Source of the DNA: Anaerolineales bacterium
Lineage (GTDB): Bacteria > Chloroflexota > Anaerolineae > Anaerolineales > E44-bin32
Assembly: GCA_016927115.1 (NCBI GenBank)
Contig: JAFGNH010000012.1
Span: forward strand, 28,403-92,402
DNA length: 64,000 bases
Direction of reading: 5' to 3'
The notes beneath the pieces were generated by a model. It did no database searches, was not told the origin of the DNA, and worked only from the letters and a program-made list of their open reading frames with translations. Positions within the stretch are counted from its first letter, which is position 1. Every line of letters starts with the position of its first letter. A program made the translations under genes and the position numbers. Shown here in pieces: positions 47,109 to 55,495 of this stretch.

Positions 47109-48651
47109 TCAACCTTCTGCTGACAGGCCCCGCCGAAGGACATTCAGTCTTCGGGCGCTGCTCCCACTGACTTATCTGGCGCTTGTCGGTTTCAGTGTCG
47201 GAGGGCTGATCCTGTGGGCGGGACTTCGTATTCAGTCTGATCAGATCACTCAGATAGGAAGTGATCTGGAGCTTCAGGCACGTTTGATTGCGGATGGAGT
47301 GGAAGACCCGCTGGTGCGTTGGGAAGAGCTGTATATCGATCACCTCGAACACGATTATGAGGATAATGAGGATGACGATGAGGACGAACTGGAAGCAGGG
47401 CATGAGGGAAGATACGTGCCTTCGGGGCAGTCCATCACGCTGGAACCGGCACTGATACGGCTGATTACAGCCGCAGCTGAAAATACCGGCGGCGTGGTTA
47501 CGCTGACAGATGCCGAGCTTAATGTCCTCTATAGCTCTGATGGTTCAGAGACTGCAACCGTACTGGCCTTGACGCCCGAATTTACCACACAGGTACATGA
47601 TATCCGCCGTACAGACCATTCCCTTGAACAAAGGTTGTTTGTAACAGAACCGGTTGTCAAGCCGGGTGGAACCCTTTCGGGGTATGTCCAGCTTTCCATT
47701 CCCATGTCTATAGTTGCACGCAAGAGTATTCGGACATGGTCCGGCTTGCTGCTTTCCGGCGGTTTGATCTTTCTCCTGACCGTAATAATCAGCCTTGCAC
47801 TGGCCCATTTCATCCTGAAGCCCATCACCACGCTTACGAAAGGATCTGCCGCCATCGCGGCTGGAGACCTTTCACACCATGTGCCCCCATCGGGGCCGGA
47901 AGAACTGCGGCGGCTGGGTGATGGTTTTAACCTGATGACATCCCGTCTGCGGGACCTTCTTGCCAGGCAGCGTGATTTTGTAGCCCATGCTGCACATGAA
48001 CTGCGGACTCCGCTCACGGCTTTGAGCCTGCGGTTGGAGCTTGTACAGTCCCATGGGAGTTCTGATCCCGAATTTGCAGCCCGCTACCTTGTTCAGATGT
48101 CGGATGAGATCGAGCATCTTCGGCGCCTGAGTGACCAGCTGCTGGCTCTGACTTCTCTGGATTCTGATGAAAATCCGACACGACGTTTGCTCGATCTTTC
48201 TCCAATGCTGTATCGTCTGGCTGATGATTTCAGTACGCTTGTGCAGCAATCGGGCCAGAGCTTGTACATCGAGATACCGACGCATCTTCCTTTAATTTTT
48301 GCTAACGAAGATCAGATCAAAGCTGCTGTGCGGAATTTGCTTGAAAATGCCCTGAAGTATACGGACTCTGGTGGAAGTATTATTCTCAAGGCTGATTCCG
48401 AAGGGGATGTTCTGGAAATTTGCGTTTCAGATACCGGTCAGGGAATCCCCGGTCACGCATTTCCGCGCCTGTTTGACCGGTTCTACAGAGTTGATCCTGC
48501 AAGAGAAAGGCAGAATGGTGGCGCCGGCCTGGGGCTGGCACTGGTTAAGGAAATTGTAGAGACGCATGGAGGGCAGGTCCTGGTGGAAAGCGAACCAGGT
48601 ATCGGCAGCAGGTTTTTAATTCATCTTCCGGTATTTACCCCCACAAGGTAG
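47077..48651 (+). CDS. sensor histidine kinase with an acidic extracytoplasmic segment
   Basis: 524 residues. Membrane segments at about 27-50 and 222-247 flank an outer sensor domain that contains an uninterrupted acidic run (91-109, EHDYEDNEDDDEDELEAGH). HAMP (about 248-295), HisKA with His307 in FVAHAAHELRTPLTAL, and an HATPase domain (N-box NLLENALKYT, DTGQGIP, GAGLGLALVKEIV) follow; all kinase motifs are intact. The acidic run resembles the tail of the first protein of the cluster. The start overlaps the regulator gene. A metal or cation ligand is plausible but not shown. Confidence 0.92.
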   Translation: MAIGLQNHSSNQPSADRPRRRTFSLRALLPLTYLALVGFSVGGLILWAGLRIQSDQITQIGSDLELQARLIADGVEDPLVRWEELYIDHLEHDYEDNEDDDEDELEAGHEGRYVPSGQSITLEPALIRLITAAAENTGGVVTLTDAELNVLYSSDGSETATVLALTPEFTTQVHDIRRTDHSLEQRLFVTEPVVKPGGTLSGYVQLSIPMSIVARKSIRTWSGLLLSGGLIFLLTVIISLALAHFILKPITTLTKGSAAIAAGDLSHHVPPSGPEELRRLGDGFNLMTSRLRDLLARQRDFVAHAAHELRTPLTALSLRLELVQSHGSSDPEFAARYLVQMSDEIEHLRRLSDQLLALTSLDSDENPTRRLLDLSPMLYRLADDFSTLVQQSGQSLYIEIPTHLPLIFANEDQIKAAVRNLLENALKYTDSGGSIILKADSEGDVLEICVSDTGQGIPGHAFPRLFDRFYRVDPARERQNGGAGLGLALVKEIVETHGGQVLVESEPGIGSRFLIHLPVFTPTR

Positions 48652-48890
48652 AAAGCATGATCCCAAATTGAAAAGTTTTAGATCGACTCAGCCGGGGAAG
48701 AGTATCGGTGGCAGGTCTCGCCTGCACAGGAAGAATGGAATACGGGTATTTCCAGATTCTCCGGGTGTGGGGAAGCCAGGATCAGGCTTGTTGGATACGT
48801 GCATAAACGCTGCGTAAGAATTCCTTACAGCAAGCTTTCAGTAGCAACCGTAGATTTATTTCCTGTGTTTTAATGGGAATATACAACAGA

Positions 48891-48991
48891 GTAGGGGCAA
48901 CCTCTACCCTGTTTCCACTCAAGACTAGGCCGCGGAAGCGGCTTATGTCTTTTAAGCCTGCACCTGGCTGCTGGGTCGGCAGCGGTTGCCC
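48891..48991 (+). ncRNA. candidate structured RNA element (multi-hairpin)
   Basis: A closing stem, GGGCAACC (48895-48902) with GGTTGCCC (48984-48991), encloses a 13-pair hairpin (48921-48933/48938-48951, GGAA tetraloop, one bulge) and a 5-pair hairpin (48967-48971/48979-48983). TTTT follows the closing stem. An alternative hairpin, GTAGGGG CAA CCTCTAC (48891-48907), competes with the closing stem. G-U wobbles in two hairpins are valid pairs only on the plus strand, which favours rightward transcription. No known riboswitch signature was recognised. Confidence 0.45.
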
Positions 48992-49046
48992 TTTTGTACT
49001 TAACATACTACACCGTCCGGAAGTGTATTTCAAGTGATTTGGTTTT

Positions 49047-49155
49047 TCAACGGCCATTCCGGGTGCACATGCGGCGATCACCGGCAGGGAAGCCCATACT
49101 CGATTGATTTGTCGGAGAAAGCAAGAACCTCAACGGAATGGCCGTTGAGGTTCTT
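49047..49155 (+). terminator. perfect terminator hairpin with a competing upstream strand
   Basis: AAGAACCTCAACGG (49123-49136) and CCGTTGAGGTTCTT (49142-49155) form a perfect 14-pair hairpin with loop AATGG; TTTACATTTT follows. Upstream, TCAACGGCCATTCCG (49047-49061) is the exact complement of 49134-49148, so it can pair with the loop and descending arm and would prevent the hairpin. This is the layout of an attenuator. No protein gene is directly before it, so it may end a non-coding transcript. Confidence 0.6.
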
Positions 49156-49606
49156 TACATTTTGTCAGCATTTCTGACCCCCTTCCCCCTGGAATGGCTG
49201 ACAATTCCCTGTCGATTGGCATTCCCCCTTCTGGTTTCCCTGAGACCTCGGCCCGCTTTCGAAAAAGCGGGATGATATTCAATAAACCCAACTACTGGCG
49301 AAAAGAAACAAGCAGTTTTTCTATAGCATGAATAACCGATACTTAACAATAGAAAATGGTTTTTACCAGTGAGAATAGCCTGCTCGGTTGTTCTGCTCCC
49401 CCGAAAGGGTTGGTCGCTGTCCTTATTTTTTTCCCATATTGGAAAAATCCAGGATTCACCGATTTCCCTTGGCGACTGGATTTACATTACACCTGCCAGG
49501 AGATTGAATCAATAAAGTAAACATAAAATGCGTATATACCTGTCTCACTGTCTGAATTCTGTGGTTCCAGGGTGAATCCCTGAGGTGATCGGGGTATACT
49601 GTTTTT
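49156..49606. other. gene-free region before the metallophosphoesterase
   Basis: 451 bases without a supported ORF. Hairpin CCCGCTTT CGAA AAAGCGGG (49252-49271) has no T run. The minus-strand ORFs at 49456 and 49487 run under the metallophosphoesterase gene and are shadows. A promoter for the rightward gene should be here; I see none clearly. Confidence 0.4.
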
Positions 49607-50740
49607 ATGTGCAGTAAAGATTTCCAGAATCGCAGAACATTCCCCGGAACAGAGGGCGGCCCATTCGACCTGCTGGTAAAAATATGGGATTGGATAGAGA
49701 AAATCCCCTGGCCGTTCTTCCTTCTCGCACTGCTCTTGCTGGCGTGGTCCGTCAACAGGCACGATCAATATGGAGCGGTTATTCTCGGCGGCGTCTTTTT
49801 GCTGGATTACCTGCTGATGCGTGGCCTGCCCCTTTTCCGCATTTCCTACGGTCCCGCTAAACCCCCAACGCTGATGCTGGCGCTGCTGCGTTTGCCCTTT
49901 TCCCTGCTGCCGTTTGGAGAAAATCTGGTGTTTCAAATAATCGGAACGGTACTGGTTATCTATGGATTCTGGATTGAACCCCGGCAGCTGCGGTTGACCC
50001 ATCAGAAGCTGACGGCAGAAGGTTTCAAGCCTGCCAGGCCGCTGCGGCTGCTGCATTTGGGCGATCTCCATTTTGAACGGAAAACCCGTCGTGAGGACCA
50101 GCTGCTGGAAATGGTGCGGGAGCTGCAGCCTGATGTAATCCTGTTCTCCGGTGATTTCCTGAGTTATTCCTATACTTACGATCGGGAGACGTGGTCAGCA
50201 GCGAATGCATTTTTGCGATCTTTTTCCGCACCACTGGGTGTTTTCTGTGTGCGAGGAAGCCCGCCGGTGGATCCTGAACCGGTTCTGGGAGAAATTCTGC
50301 AGGGTACGGAGTTTGTACGCCTGCAGAACGAATATCGCACAGTGCCTTTCGGAGAAGAAAACTTTGACCTGATCGGGGTAAACTGCAGTCATAATCCTGA
50401 ACAGGATCGTGAGCTGCTGCAGCAAGCAGCGACTGGATCGCACGCTTCTTTGAAGATCCTTCTCTACCACAGCCCTGATCTTGCTCCTGAGGCAGCTGAA
50501 GCCGGGATCACCCTGCAGCTCTCAGGGCATACACATGGCGGGCAGGTCAGACTGCCTGGATTTGGCGCCTTGTACGCTGCTTCGCTGTATGGCAAGCGGT
50601 TTGAAAGCGGCCGCTATCAACTAGGGGGACTGACCCTGTATGTCACAAGGGGATTGGGGCTTGAGGGAAAGGGAGCGCCGCGTGTGCGCTTTCTGTGTCC
50701 GCCTGAGGTTGTTCTGTGGGAGATAGGCCAGGGACTGTGA
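49607..50740 (+). CDS. membrane-anchored metallophosphoesterase-like protein
   Basis: 377 residues. An N-terminal region with two to three membrane segments (about 35-120) is followed by a calcineurin-like phosphoesterase domain (about 140-377) similar to YkuE/YaeI. Metal-site motifs are GDLHFE, SGDFLSY, LYHSPD and SGHTHGGQV. The usual GNHD/E box reads RGSPPVD instead, lacking the Asn and His that bind metal and substrate, so activity may be altered. Start ATG 49607 has a weak RBS (TATACTGTTTTT precedes), and internal ATGs are possible. No partner genes. Confidence 0.8.
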   Translation: MCSKDFQNRRTFPGTEGGPFDLLVKIWDWIEKIPWPFFLLALLLLAWSVNRHDQYGAVILGGVFLLDYLLMRGLPLFRISYGPAKPPTLMLALLRLPFSLLPFGENLVFQIIGTVLVIYGFWIEPRQLRLTHQKLTAEGFKPARPLRLLHLGDLHFERKTRREDQLLEMVRELQPDVILFSGDFLSYSYTYDRETWSAANAFLRSFSAPLGVFCVRGSPPVDPEPVLGEILQGTEFVRLQNEYRTVPFGEENFDLIGVNCSHNPEQDRELLQQAATGSHASLKILLYHSPDLAPEAAEAGITLQLSGHTHGGQVRLPGFGALYAASLYGKRFESGRYQLGGLTLYVTRGLGLEGKGAPRVRFLCPPEVVLWEIGQGL

Positions 50741-50940
50741 GCGCAGGAAACACTGCTTTTACAGATCCAGGAAGAACACGGCAAGTGAACAGCGTCCGCT
50801 GCGTATTCCCGGAAAAGTTATCTTTTGTGCAGTCGGGCAGGTCCTGCGTTAGAATACTTGGTACCCATACGGATTGATGGGTTAATGATGGCGAGCTGCC
50901 GTATTTGGCCAGATTACTGCTTTTGGAGAGGAGAAAGCAT

Positions 50941-51378
50941 TTGAAACAGCCGGACTTTTTTAAGAGAGCGATGGAGGAACAATTCGGGGAGGAGTCTTCC
51001 GATCTGCTGCTGCCGCCCCCGGTTTTTTCAACGCTTCCATGTGAATTTACAGCCTTTGACCGTGCAGCCGGGATGTTGACAGCCCGGTTTCCGGTTCGTG
51101 AAGGATACCTGAATCCCTTTAGAACCGTGCAGGGTGGGATTCTTGCTGGATTCGCTGATAATACGATCGGGCCTCTCAGTATGATGGTAGCCTTACCGAA
51201 CGTCACCCGGCGCTTTGAGATGAAATACAGCAAGCCAGTTACGATGGACATGGCGTGGGTTGAGGTGCGGGCACAGCTGGTGTCCTGTGAGGGCAGGGTT
51301 TTGAACTTTACAGCTGAAATCAGAGACCCGGACGGGAAGCTTGTGGCTCGGGCAAAGGCAGCGCATTGGCTGCTGTAA
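50941..51378 (+). CDS. PaaI-like hotdog thioesterase
   Basis: 145 residues from TTG 50941, chosen because GAGAGGAGAAAGCA precedes it; the ORF-track start (TTG 50905) has no RBS. The hotdog fold pattern of the PaaI/4HBT family is visible: NPFRTVQGGILAGFADNTIGPLSM (with Gln in place of the more common His of HGG, and the Asp of the catalytic helix), and TRRFEMKYSKPV. It probably hydrolyses an acyl-CoA. It lies 62 bases before the ferritin/VIT1 gene and may be co-transcribed. Confidence 0.82.
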   Translation: MKQPDFFKRAMEEQFGEESSDLLLPPPVFSTLPCEFTAFDRAAGMLTARFPVREGYLNPFRTVQGGILAGFADNTIGPLSMMVALPNVTRRFEMKYSKPVTMDMAWVEVRAQLVSCEGRVLNFTAEIRDPDGKLVARAKAAHWLL

Positions 51379-51440
51379 TTTAGATCCTTTCCTGGTTGTG
51401 ATCTGGCGTTTCAGCACACCGGAGGAATCGGAGCAAGGAA

Positions 51441-52322
51441 ATGGAAAGGAAAGTCCTGTCAGAAAAACTGTTGGCGCAGGCTGTTCGCTGGCAGAAGGAA
51501 GAGATAACCGGCTATTTTACCTACAATCGGCTTGCACATGTGATTAAAGACGATCACAACAGGGAGGTTGTGGCTCGGATTGCAGGGGAAGAAATGAGTC
51601 ACTACAACACACTCAAGCAGTACAGCGGCAGAGATGTCCGCCCGGATAGGGGGAAGGTTTTTCTCTTTTCCTGGCTTTCCCGATTGTTTGGATTAACCTT
51701 TGGCCTCAAGTTGATGGAACGCAGTGAAGAGAAGGCACAGGCTTCCTACACTGAATTCCTGGAGGAGATTCCTGAGCTGGAGCCTATCCTGCGCGAGGAG
51801 GAGGAACATGAGACTCAACTGCTGGACATGCTTGATGAAGAGGTATTGAAGTACACAGGATCGGTTGTGTTGGGATTGAATGATGCGCTTGTTGAGCTCA
51901 CCGGCACGCTTGCGGGGCTCACCTTTGCATTCCAGAACACAAATCTGATCGCGCTTTCAGGATTGATTACCGGTTTCTCTGCGTCTCTCTCAATGGCAGC
52001 ATCAGAGTATCTTTCAGCGCGGGCGGGAGAGGGGGAAACCCATGCGGGGCGCTCTGCGCTGTATACCGGCATGGCATACGTATTTACTGTAACAGTGCTG
52101 GTGTTCCCCTACCTGCTTTTGGATAATTACATGCTGTGCCTGGCGTGGACTCTGCTGAACGCAGTGCTCGTGATCGCGGTTTTTAATGCCTATCTGGCGG
52201 TAGCCAGAGACCTGAACTTTATAAAGCGTTTTGGGGAAATGGCACTGATAAGCATCGGTGTGGCGGTATTTTCGTTCGGGGTTGGCCTCCTGATCCGATC
52301 TGTGTTTGGGATTGATGTGTAG
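51441..52322 (+). CDS. ferritin-like/VIT1 (CCC1) fusion, iron or manganese transporter-like
   Basis: 293 residues. The N-terminal rubrerythrin/ferritin-like four-helix part (about 5-130) carries Glu and His at iron-ligand spacings (QKEEITGYFTYNRLA, AGEEMSHYNTLK, EEEEHETQLLD). It is followed by a VIT1/CCC1 domain (about 135-290, five membrane segments) with GLNDALVELTGTLAGL and SMAASEYLSARAG. The layout is that of MbfA-like iron exporters, where the ferritin part feeds iron to the transporter. The start has CAAGGAA upstream. No iron regulator is adjacent. Confidence 0.9.
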   Translation: MERKVLSEKLLAQAVRWQKEEITGYFTYNRLAHVIKDDHNREVVARIAGEEMSHYNTLKQYSGRDVRPDRGKVFLFSWLSRLFGLTFGLKLMERSEEKAQASYTEFLEEIPELEPILREEEEHETQLLDMLDEEVLKYTGSVVLGLNDALVELTGTLAGLTFAFQNTNLIALSGLITGFSASLSMAASEYLSARAGEGETHAGRSALYTGMAYVFTVTVLVFPYLLLDNYMLCLAWTLLNAVLVIAVFNAYLAVARDLNFIKRFGEMALISIGVAVFSFGVGLLIRSVFGIDV

Positions 52323-52378
52323 AGGAGGAAGATCTCCGAAATCCTGGAAGGATTACTGAAAAAAACAGAGGATCTGAT

Positions 52379-52417
52379 CACCCGGCGCATAGTTCTGATT
52401 CATACATACGCCGGGTG
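52379..52417. terminator. inverted repeat between convergent genes, likely terminator
   Basis: CACCCGGCG (52379-52387) and CGCCGGGTG (52409-52417) form a 9-pair GC-rich stem with a 21-base loop. They lie between the ferritin/VIT1 stop and the end of the leftward gene at 52431. There is no T run on either side, so termination is less certain. Confidence 0.4.
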
Positions 52418-52430
52418 TATGAACCCATCC

Positions 52431-53015
52431 TTAAGGCGCTAACTCAGGCGCTGGTGTAGGTGTATTTATTACTGGGGGAACGGGGATAATCAAACGGTTG
52501 CCCTTGAGAATGTAATTACATGCGTTGTTCGCCCAGATCCCGCGTTCGGTGTACGGTACTTTCTCTTCAAATTGTTGAGTCAAAAATTCCCTATTAATCT
52601 CACAAATTGCTTCTGAATATTCAATCGAAAGAAAACCAGTCAGGTGATAGACCTTTCGCGCGATGGAGCGCAGTGTTTCAGGGGGATCCAGATTTTGCAC
52701 AATATAATAGCAAGGCCAGTCCTCTCGTTCTGGATCCAGAAGACATTCATGTATTTCAAGTGGAATAATCGGTTGCTCTGGTAGTTTAGGATTTCTAAGG
52801 GATTCAATCGCTTTCCAAACAATGGCAGCTGCTACAGCTTCAACCATGACAAGCAGAATGAGGATAGTCGTAATAATCAAAACTTTGGATAATAAGCCGA
52901 AACTGGTTTGGTTTCTCTTCTTTTCAATCTCTTTCAGGAGAATTTCTATTCCCTTGAAAACGGTCGTGGCAAATGAAAGGGCGATCCCGACCATGGCAAT
53001 ATATAGTTGCAGCAT
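52431..53015 (-). CDS. membrane protein of unknown function
   Basis: 194 residues. Two hydrophobic segments (about 3-24 and 44-66) precede an outer part of about 125 residues. The outer part contains CYYIVQNLDPPETLRSIARKVY and ends in NYILKGNRLIIPVPP, an arrangement that resembles a LysM unit with a long insert, although I cannot confirm it. The tail is Pro/Thr-rich. GGAGGTGTCTC precedes the ATG. It is divergent from the HTH/TPR-like gene, sharing 345 bases of regulatory DNA. Lower GC than neighbours. Confidence 0.65.
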   Translation of the reverse strand: MLQLYIAMVGIALSFATTVFKGIEILLKEIEKKRNQTSFGLLSKVLIITTILILLVMVEAVAAAIVWKAIESLRNPKLPEQPIIPLEIHECLLDPEREDWPCYYIVQNLDPPETLRSIARKVYHLTGFLSIEYSEAICEINREFLTQQFEEKVPYTERGIWANNACNYILKGNRLIIPVPPVINTPTPAPELAP

Positions 53016-53360
53016 GAGACACCTCCAGTTTCCGGATTAGTTCATTAGGATCCTTTTTTCAAGCTTTGTGGGTACCAGGTAGTTTGTGACACCACCTGCG
53101 TATTGGAATGAATACCGTTCAATTCATTCAATTTATTATGATTTATCACGGGCAACTCCATAAAGTGATATAAAAGTGTTAATAAAATATCAGATTTATA
53201 CTTAGGTAATAAATATATTCGCGCAAATTATGTTCAATGTCAATTGAGAATTGTCATAACGTGATAAATGTCATAAAGAAAACGTGTATATATGACGAGT
53301 AATGACAGAAATGTGGTAAAATAAGCGTGTATTAATTATAAGGAGGTATAGGAGGAGTAA
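53016..53360. promoter_or_regulatory. divergent promoter region with TGTCAT half-sites
   Basis: This AT-rich region contains TGTCATAA at 53252-53259 and 53269-53276 (17-base period) and the inverted forms ATGACG (53292-53297) and ATGACA (53302-53307). An extended -10 (TGGTAAAAT, TAAAAT at 53317-53322) follows. The inverted half-sites sit between the presumed -35 and -10, a placement suited to repression. Two RBS-like blocks (AGGAGG at 53341 and GGAGGAG at 53351) precede the ATG at 53361. Confidence 0.5.
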
Positions 53361-55418
53361 ATGCCTCATGAAAAAGGCCAGCCAAGGAAACGTTCCTGGG
53401 AAGATATCGGATCAGAATGGATAACCAATATTTACGAAGAGCGAAAGCAGCGGAATGTGGTTTCTGTAGAGACAATGGGAGAATGGGTAGGTTTCAAGGA
53501 CAAGAGTCGCACCAATTCTATGCGCAATATTCTCAAGGGTAGAACACAGCTAAAGGATGAATATATTGATTTACTCGCGCCGAGATTGGCTGAGATTGAC
53601 CCAATTAATCTCAATTCCGAGCAACGGCTGCATTCCAAGTTTGAGAGTGACAGGGTATTCACGGAGGCATGGATACGTTCATCATTGGCTACCTATGCAG
53701 GAAAACAGAGTCCGTTTCTGTTGACTCTCCCTGAAGGAGACCGAAGTGACGCGTTGAAATTGTTAGCGCAGATTTCGGCTCTGATTGAAGTATCTTCCCG
53801 GGTCTCAGCGAGTCTCCCTGTGCCAATGACGAGAGTGATCCTGGGGGAATTAAGCAATCTATGTGAAAGATGGGTTAATACAATCGATGCTCTTGTCCAA
53901 TTCCAATCGATGTCAAGTATTGGAAATCAATACGAAGCAAAAACTTCCCTGGTTGATTTTTACCAGGAAATGCTGGATGAGGCCCTTCCGGAAGAACCTG
54001 TTGCGAATCTATCGTATGCTTATAAGGTTGCCGTAACAGTTCCATTCCTTTTGAAAGTTGGCGCAGGAAAATCTGCGCTGCAGCTTGTTGAAAGAGGCCT
54101 TCATGCGATTGAGATGGCTGATACGGAAGTCATCTGGCAATTGAAGTATTTATTGCTGGTTACAAAGGGTAATGCGGTACGGACTAATGCGATGGATGAT
54201 GAAAGTAAGTTTCGAAAGGCATTGGAAACCTATCATGAAGCAGAAACCTGTATATATTCTGATGATTGGGAGGAGATTGCCCTGAAGATCTTTAATACTT
54301 ATCTATTAGCTCGTTACCAGCCTCCTGCGGATAGGATCAAGGAAGTTCAGTATATCGGAACAAACTCAGATAATCTTGAATTCAGAGTTAAAGCTTTCAA
54401 GTCGTTGGGATGGCTAGAGGCATCCAGGAGAGGTGAGCGGATAAGAGATGCCATAAAGCTGCGCCACCAGGCGATAAATCTGATTAAGGATAAAGCTGTC
54501 TCTTCGGAACTTTCTCATCAGCTGGCGATTTGTTATCAGGATGTAGCCGAAGATTATTTACATTTTGGAGAATTCACTAAGGCAGAAGAAGCAATAAAGA
54601 CTGCTTTGGGTATATTGTTGTTTCCGCATTTAGGCCGTATAGGATATGCCCATCTTATTCGGGGCCGAGTGCTTGGATACCAGTCGCTGCATTCTTCTTC
54701 TTTAGACAAGGAAGAAGTTATCAGTACTTATCTTGAGCGTTCATTCAGTGCATTTGACACTGCATTGGATAATTTTAACAGAGCTAGAGAATACTCCCTT
54801 GGAAACAGTGTTTATCAAGAAATCCAGGTAAAGAATGAAAGGACAAAATGGCACGCATTCAGGGGATATCTCCTTAGAAAAATTAACCCGGTTAAAGCGA
54901 GAAATGAAATTGAACTTGCGCGATCCTTTTTATCAAATGCCAGGGGATTGGTGGGCCCGAATAATTTCTATAATTTTGCTTTGCTTACAAACGAGTTAAT
55001 CATTTGGTTTTATGAGATATTGCTATCTGAAGATATGCGCGATTTCAATCCGGAGATTTCTCTGGAGGAGTTACTTGGAAGGGCTGAAGGATTGATACAG
55101 CGAATACAAATAAAAGAGAACGAGCATCTTCCGCTGCCTTATGATGCTGAGAGGTTTTCTACTACAATGAATGGACACATCGCGCGGTTGAGTGCGATTC
55201 AAGCTGTAGCCATGGAAAAAAGCAGTGGGGGAACAGAGGATGTGTCACATCTGATTAGTCAAGCATTCAAACTCAGTGATTCATATGATGTGCTTTCAGT
55301 TCTGGATAGTTACTTGATACTGAGCAGGGTGTTCTCCAAAGAAGATCTACTGAAAATCGCACATACGAATCTTAATCCCCACTTCTATTCATGCCTGGAA
55401 AAGTTTACTGAAAAATAG
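53361..55418 (+). CDS. large helical protein with an HTH-like N-terminus and TPR-like repeats
   Basis: 685 residues. The N-terminal 80 residues resemble an XRE-type DNA-binding domain (SVETMGEWVGFKDKSRTNSMRNILKGR, comparable to recognition-helix and Asn-x-x-Lys-Gly endings of that family). The rest (about 180-640) is all-helical with recurring A/L/Y spacing of TPR-like repeats (for example DVAEDYLHFGEFTKAEEAIKTALGIL). XRE-plus-TPR proteins include peptide-responsive regulators. The very strong RBS and operator-like promoter suggest controlled expression. Not an enzyme. GC and codon use are lower than in flanking genes, which hints at transfer. Weak match; the function is unknown. Confidence 0.65.
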   Translation: MPHEKGQPRKRSWEDIGSEWITNIYEERKQRNVVSVETMGEWVGFKDKSRTNSMRNILKGRTQLKDEYIDLLAPRLAEIDPINLNSEQRLHSKFESDRVFTEAWIRSSLATYAGKQSPFLLTLPEGDRSDALKLLAQISALIEVSSRVSASLPVPMTRVILGELSNLCERWVNTIDALVQFQSMSSIGNQYEAKTSLVDFYQEMLDEALPEEPVANLSYAYKVAVTVPFLLKVGAGKSALQLVERGLHAIEMADTEVIWQLKYLLLVTKGNAVRTNAMDDESKFRKALETYHEAETCIYSDDWEEIALKIFNTYLLARYQPPADRIKEVQYIGTNSDNLEFRVKAFKSLGWLEASRRGERIRDAIKLRHQAINLIKDKAVSSELSHQLAICYQDVAEDYLHFGEFTKAEEAIKTALGILLFPHLGRIGYAHLIRGRVLGYQSLHSSSLDKEEVISTYLERSFSAFDTALDNFNRAREYSLGNSVYQEIQVKNERTKWHAFRGYLLRKINPVKARNEIELARSFLSNARGLVGPNNFYNFALLTNELIIWFYEILLSEDMRDFNPEISLEELLGRAEGLIQRIQIKENEHLPLPYDAERFSTTMNGHIARLSAIQAVAMEKSSGGTEDVSHLISQAFKLSDSYDVLSVLDSYLILSRVFSKEDLLKIAHTNLNPHFYSCLEKFTEK

Positions 55419-55495
55419 TGGCTTCTTCGAAGATAAATGTGTAGGAGCATACGACCTGCCAATAGCAAAGAAAGTGATTGAACAAGCATAGTCTT

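Noticed and set aside
48891-48991. Known riboswitch classes for the structured element
   Set aside because: I compared by eye with SAM, SAH, cobalamin, c-di-GMP, c-di-AMP (ydaO), Moco and T-box signatures and found none of their conserved cores, so no class is named.
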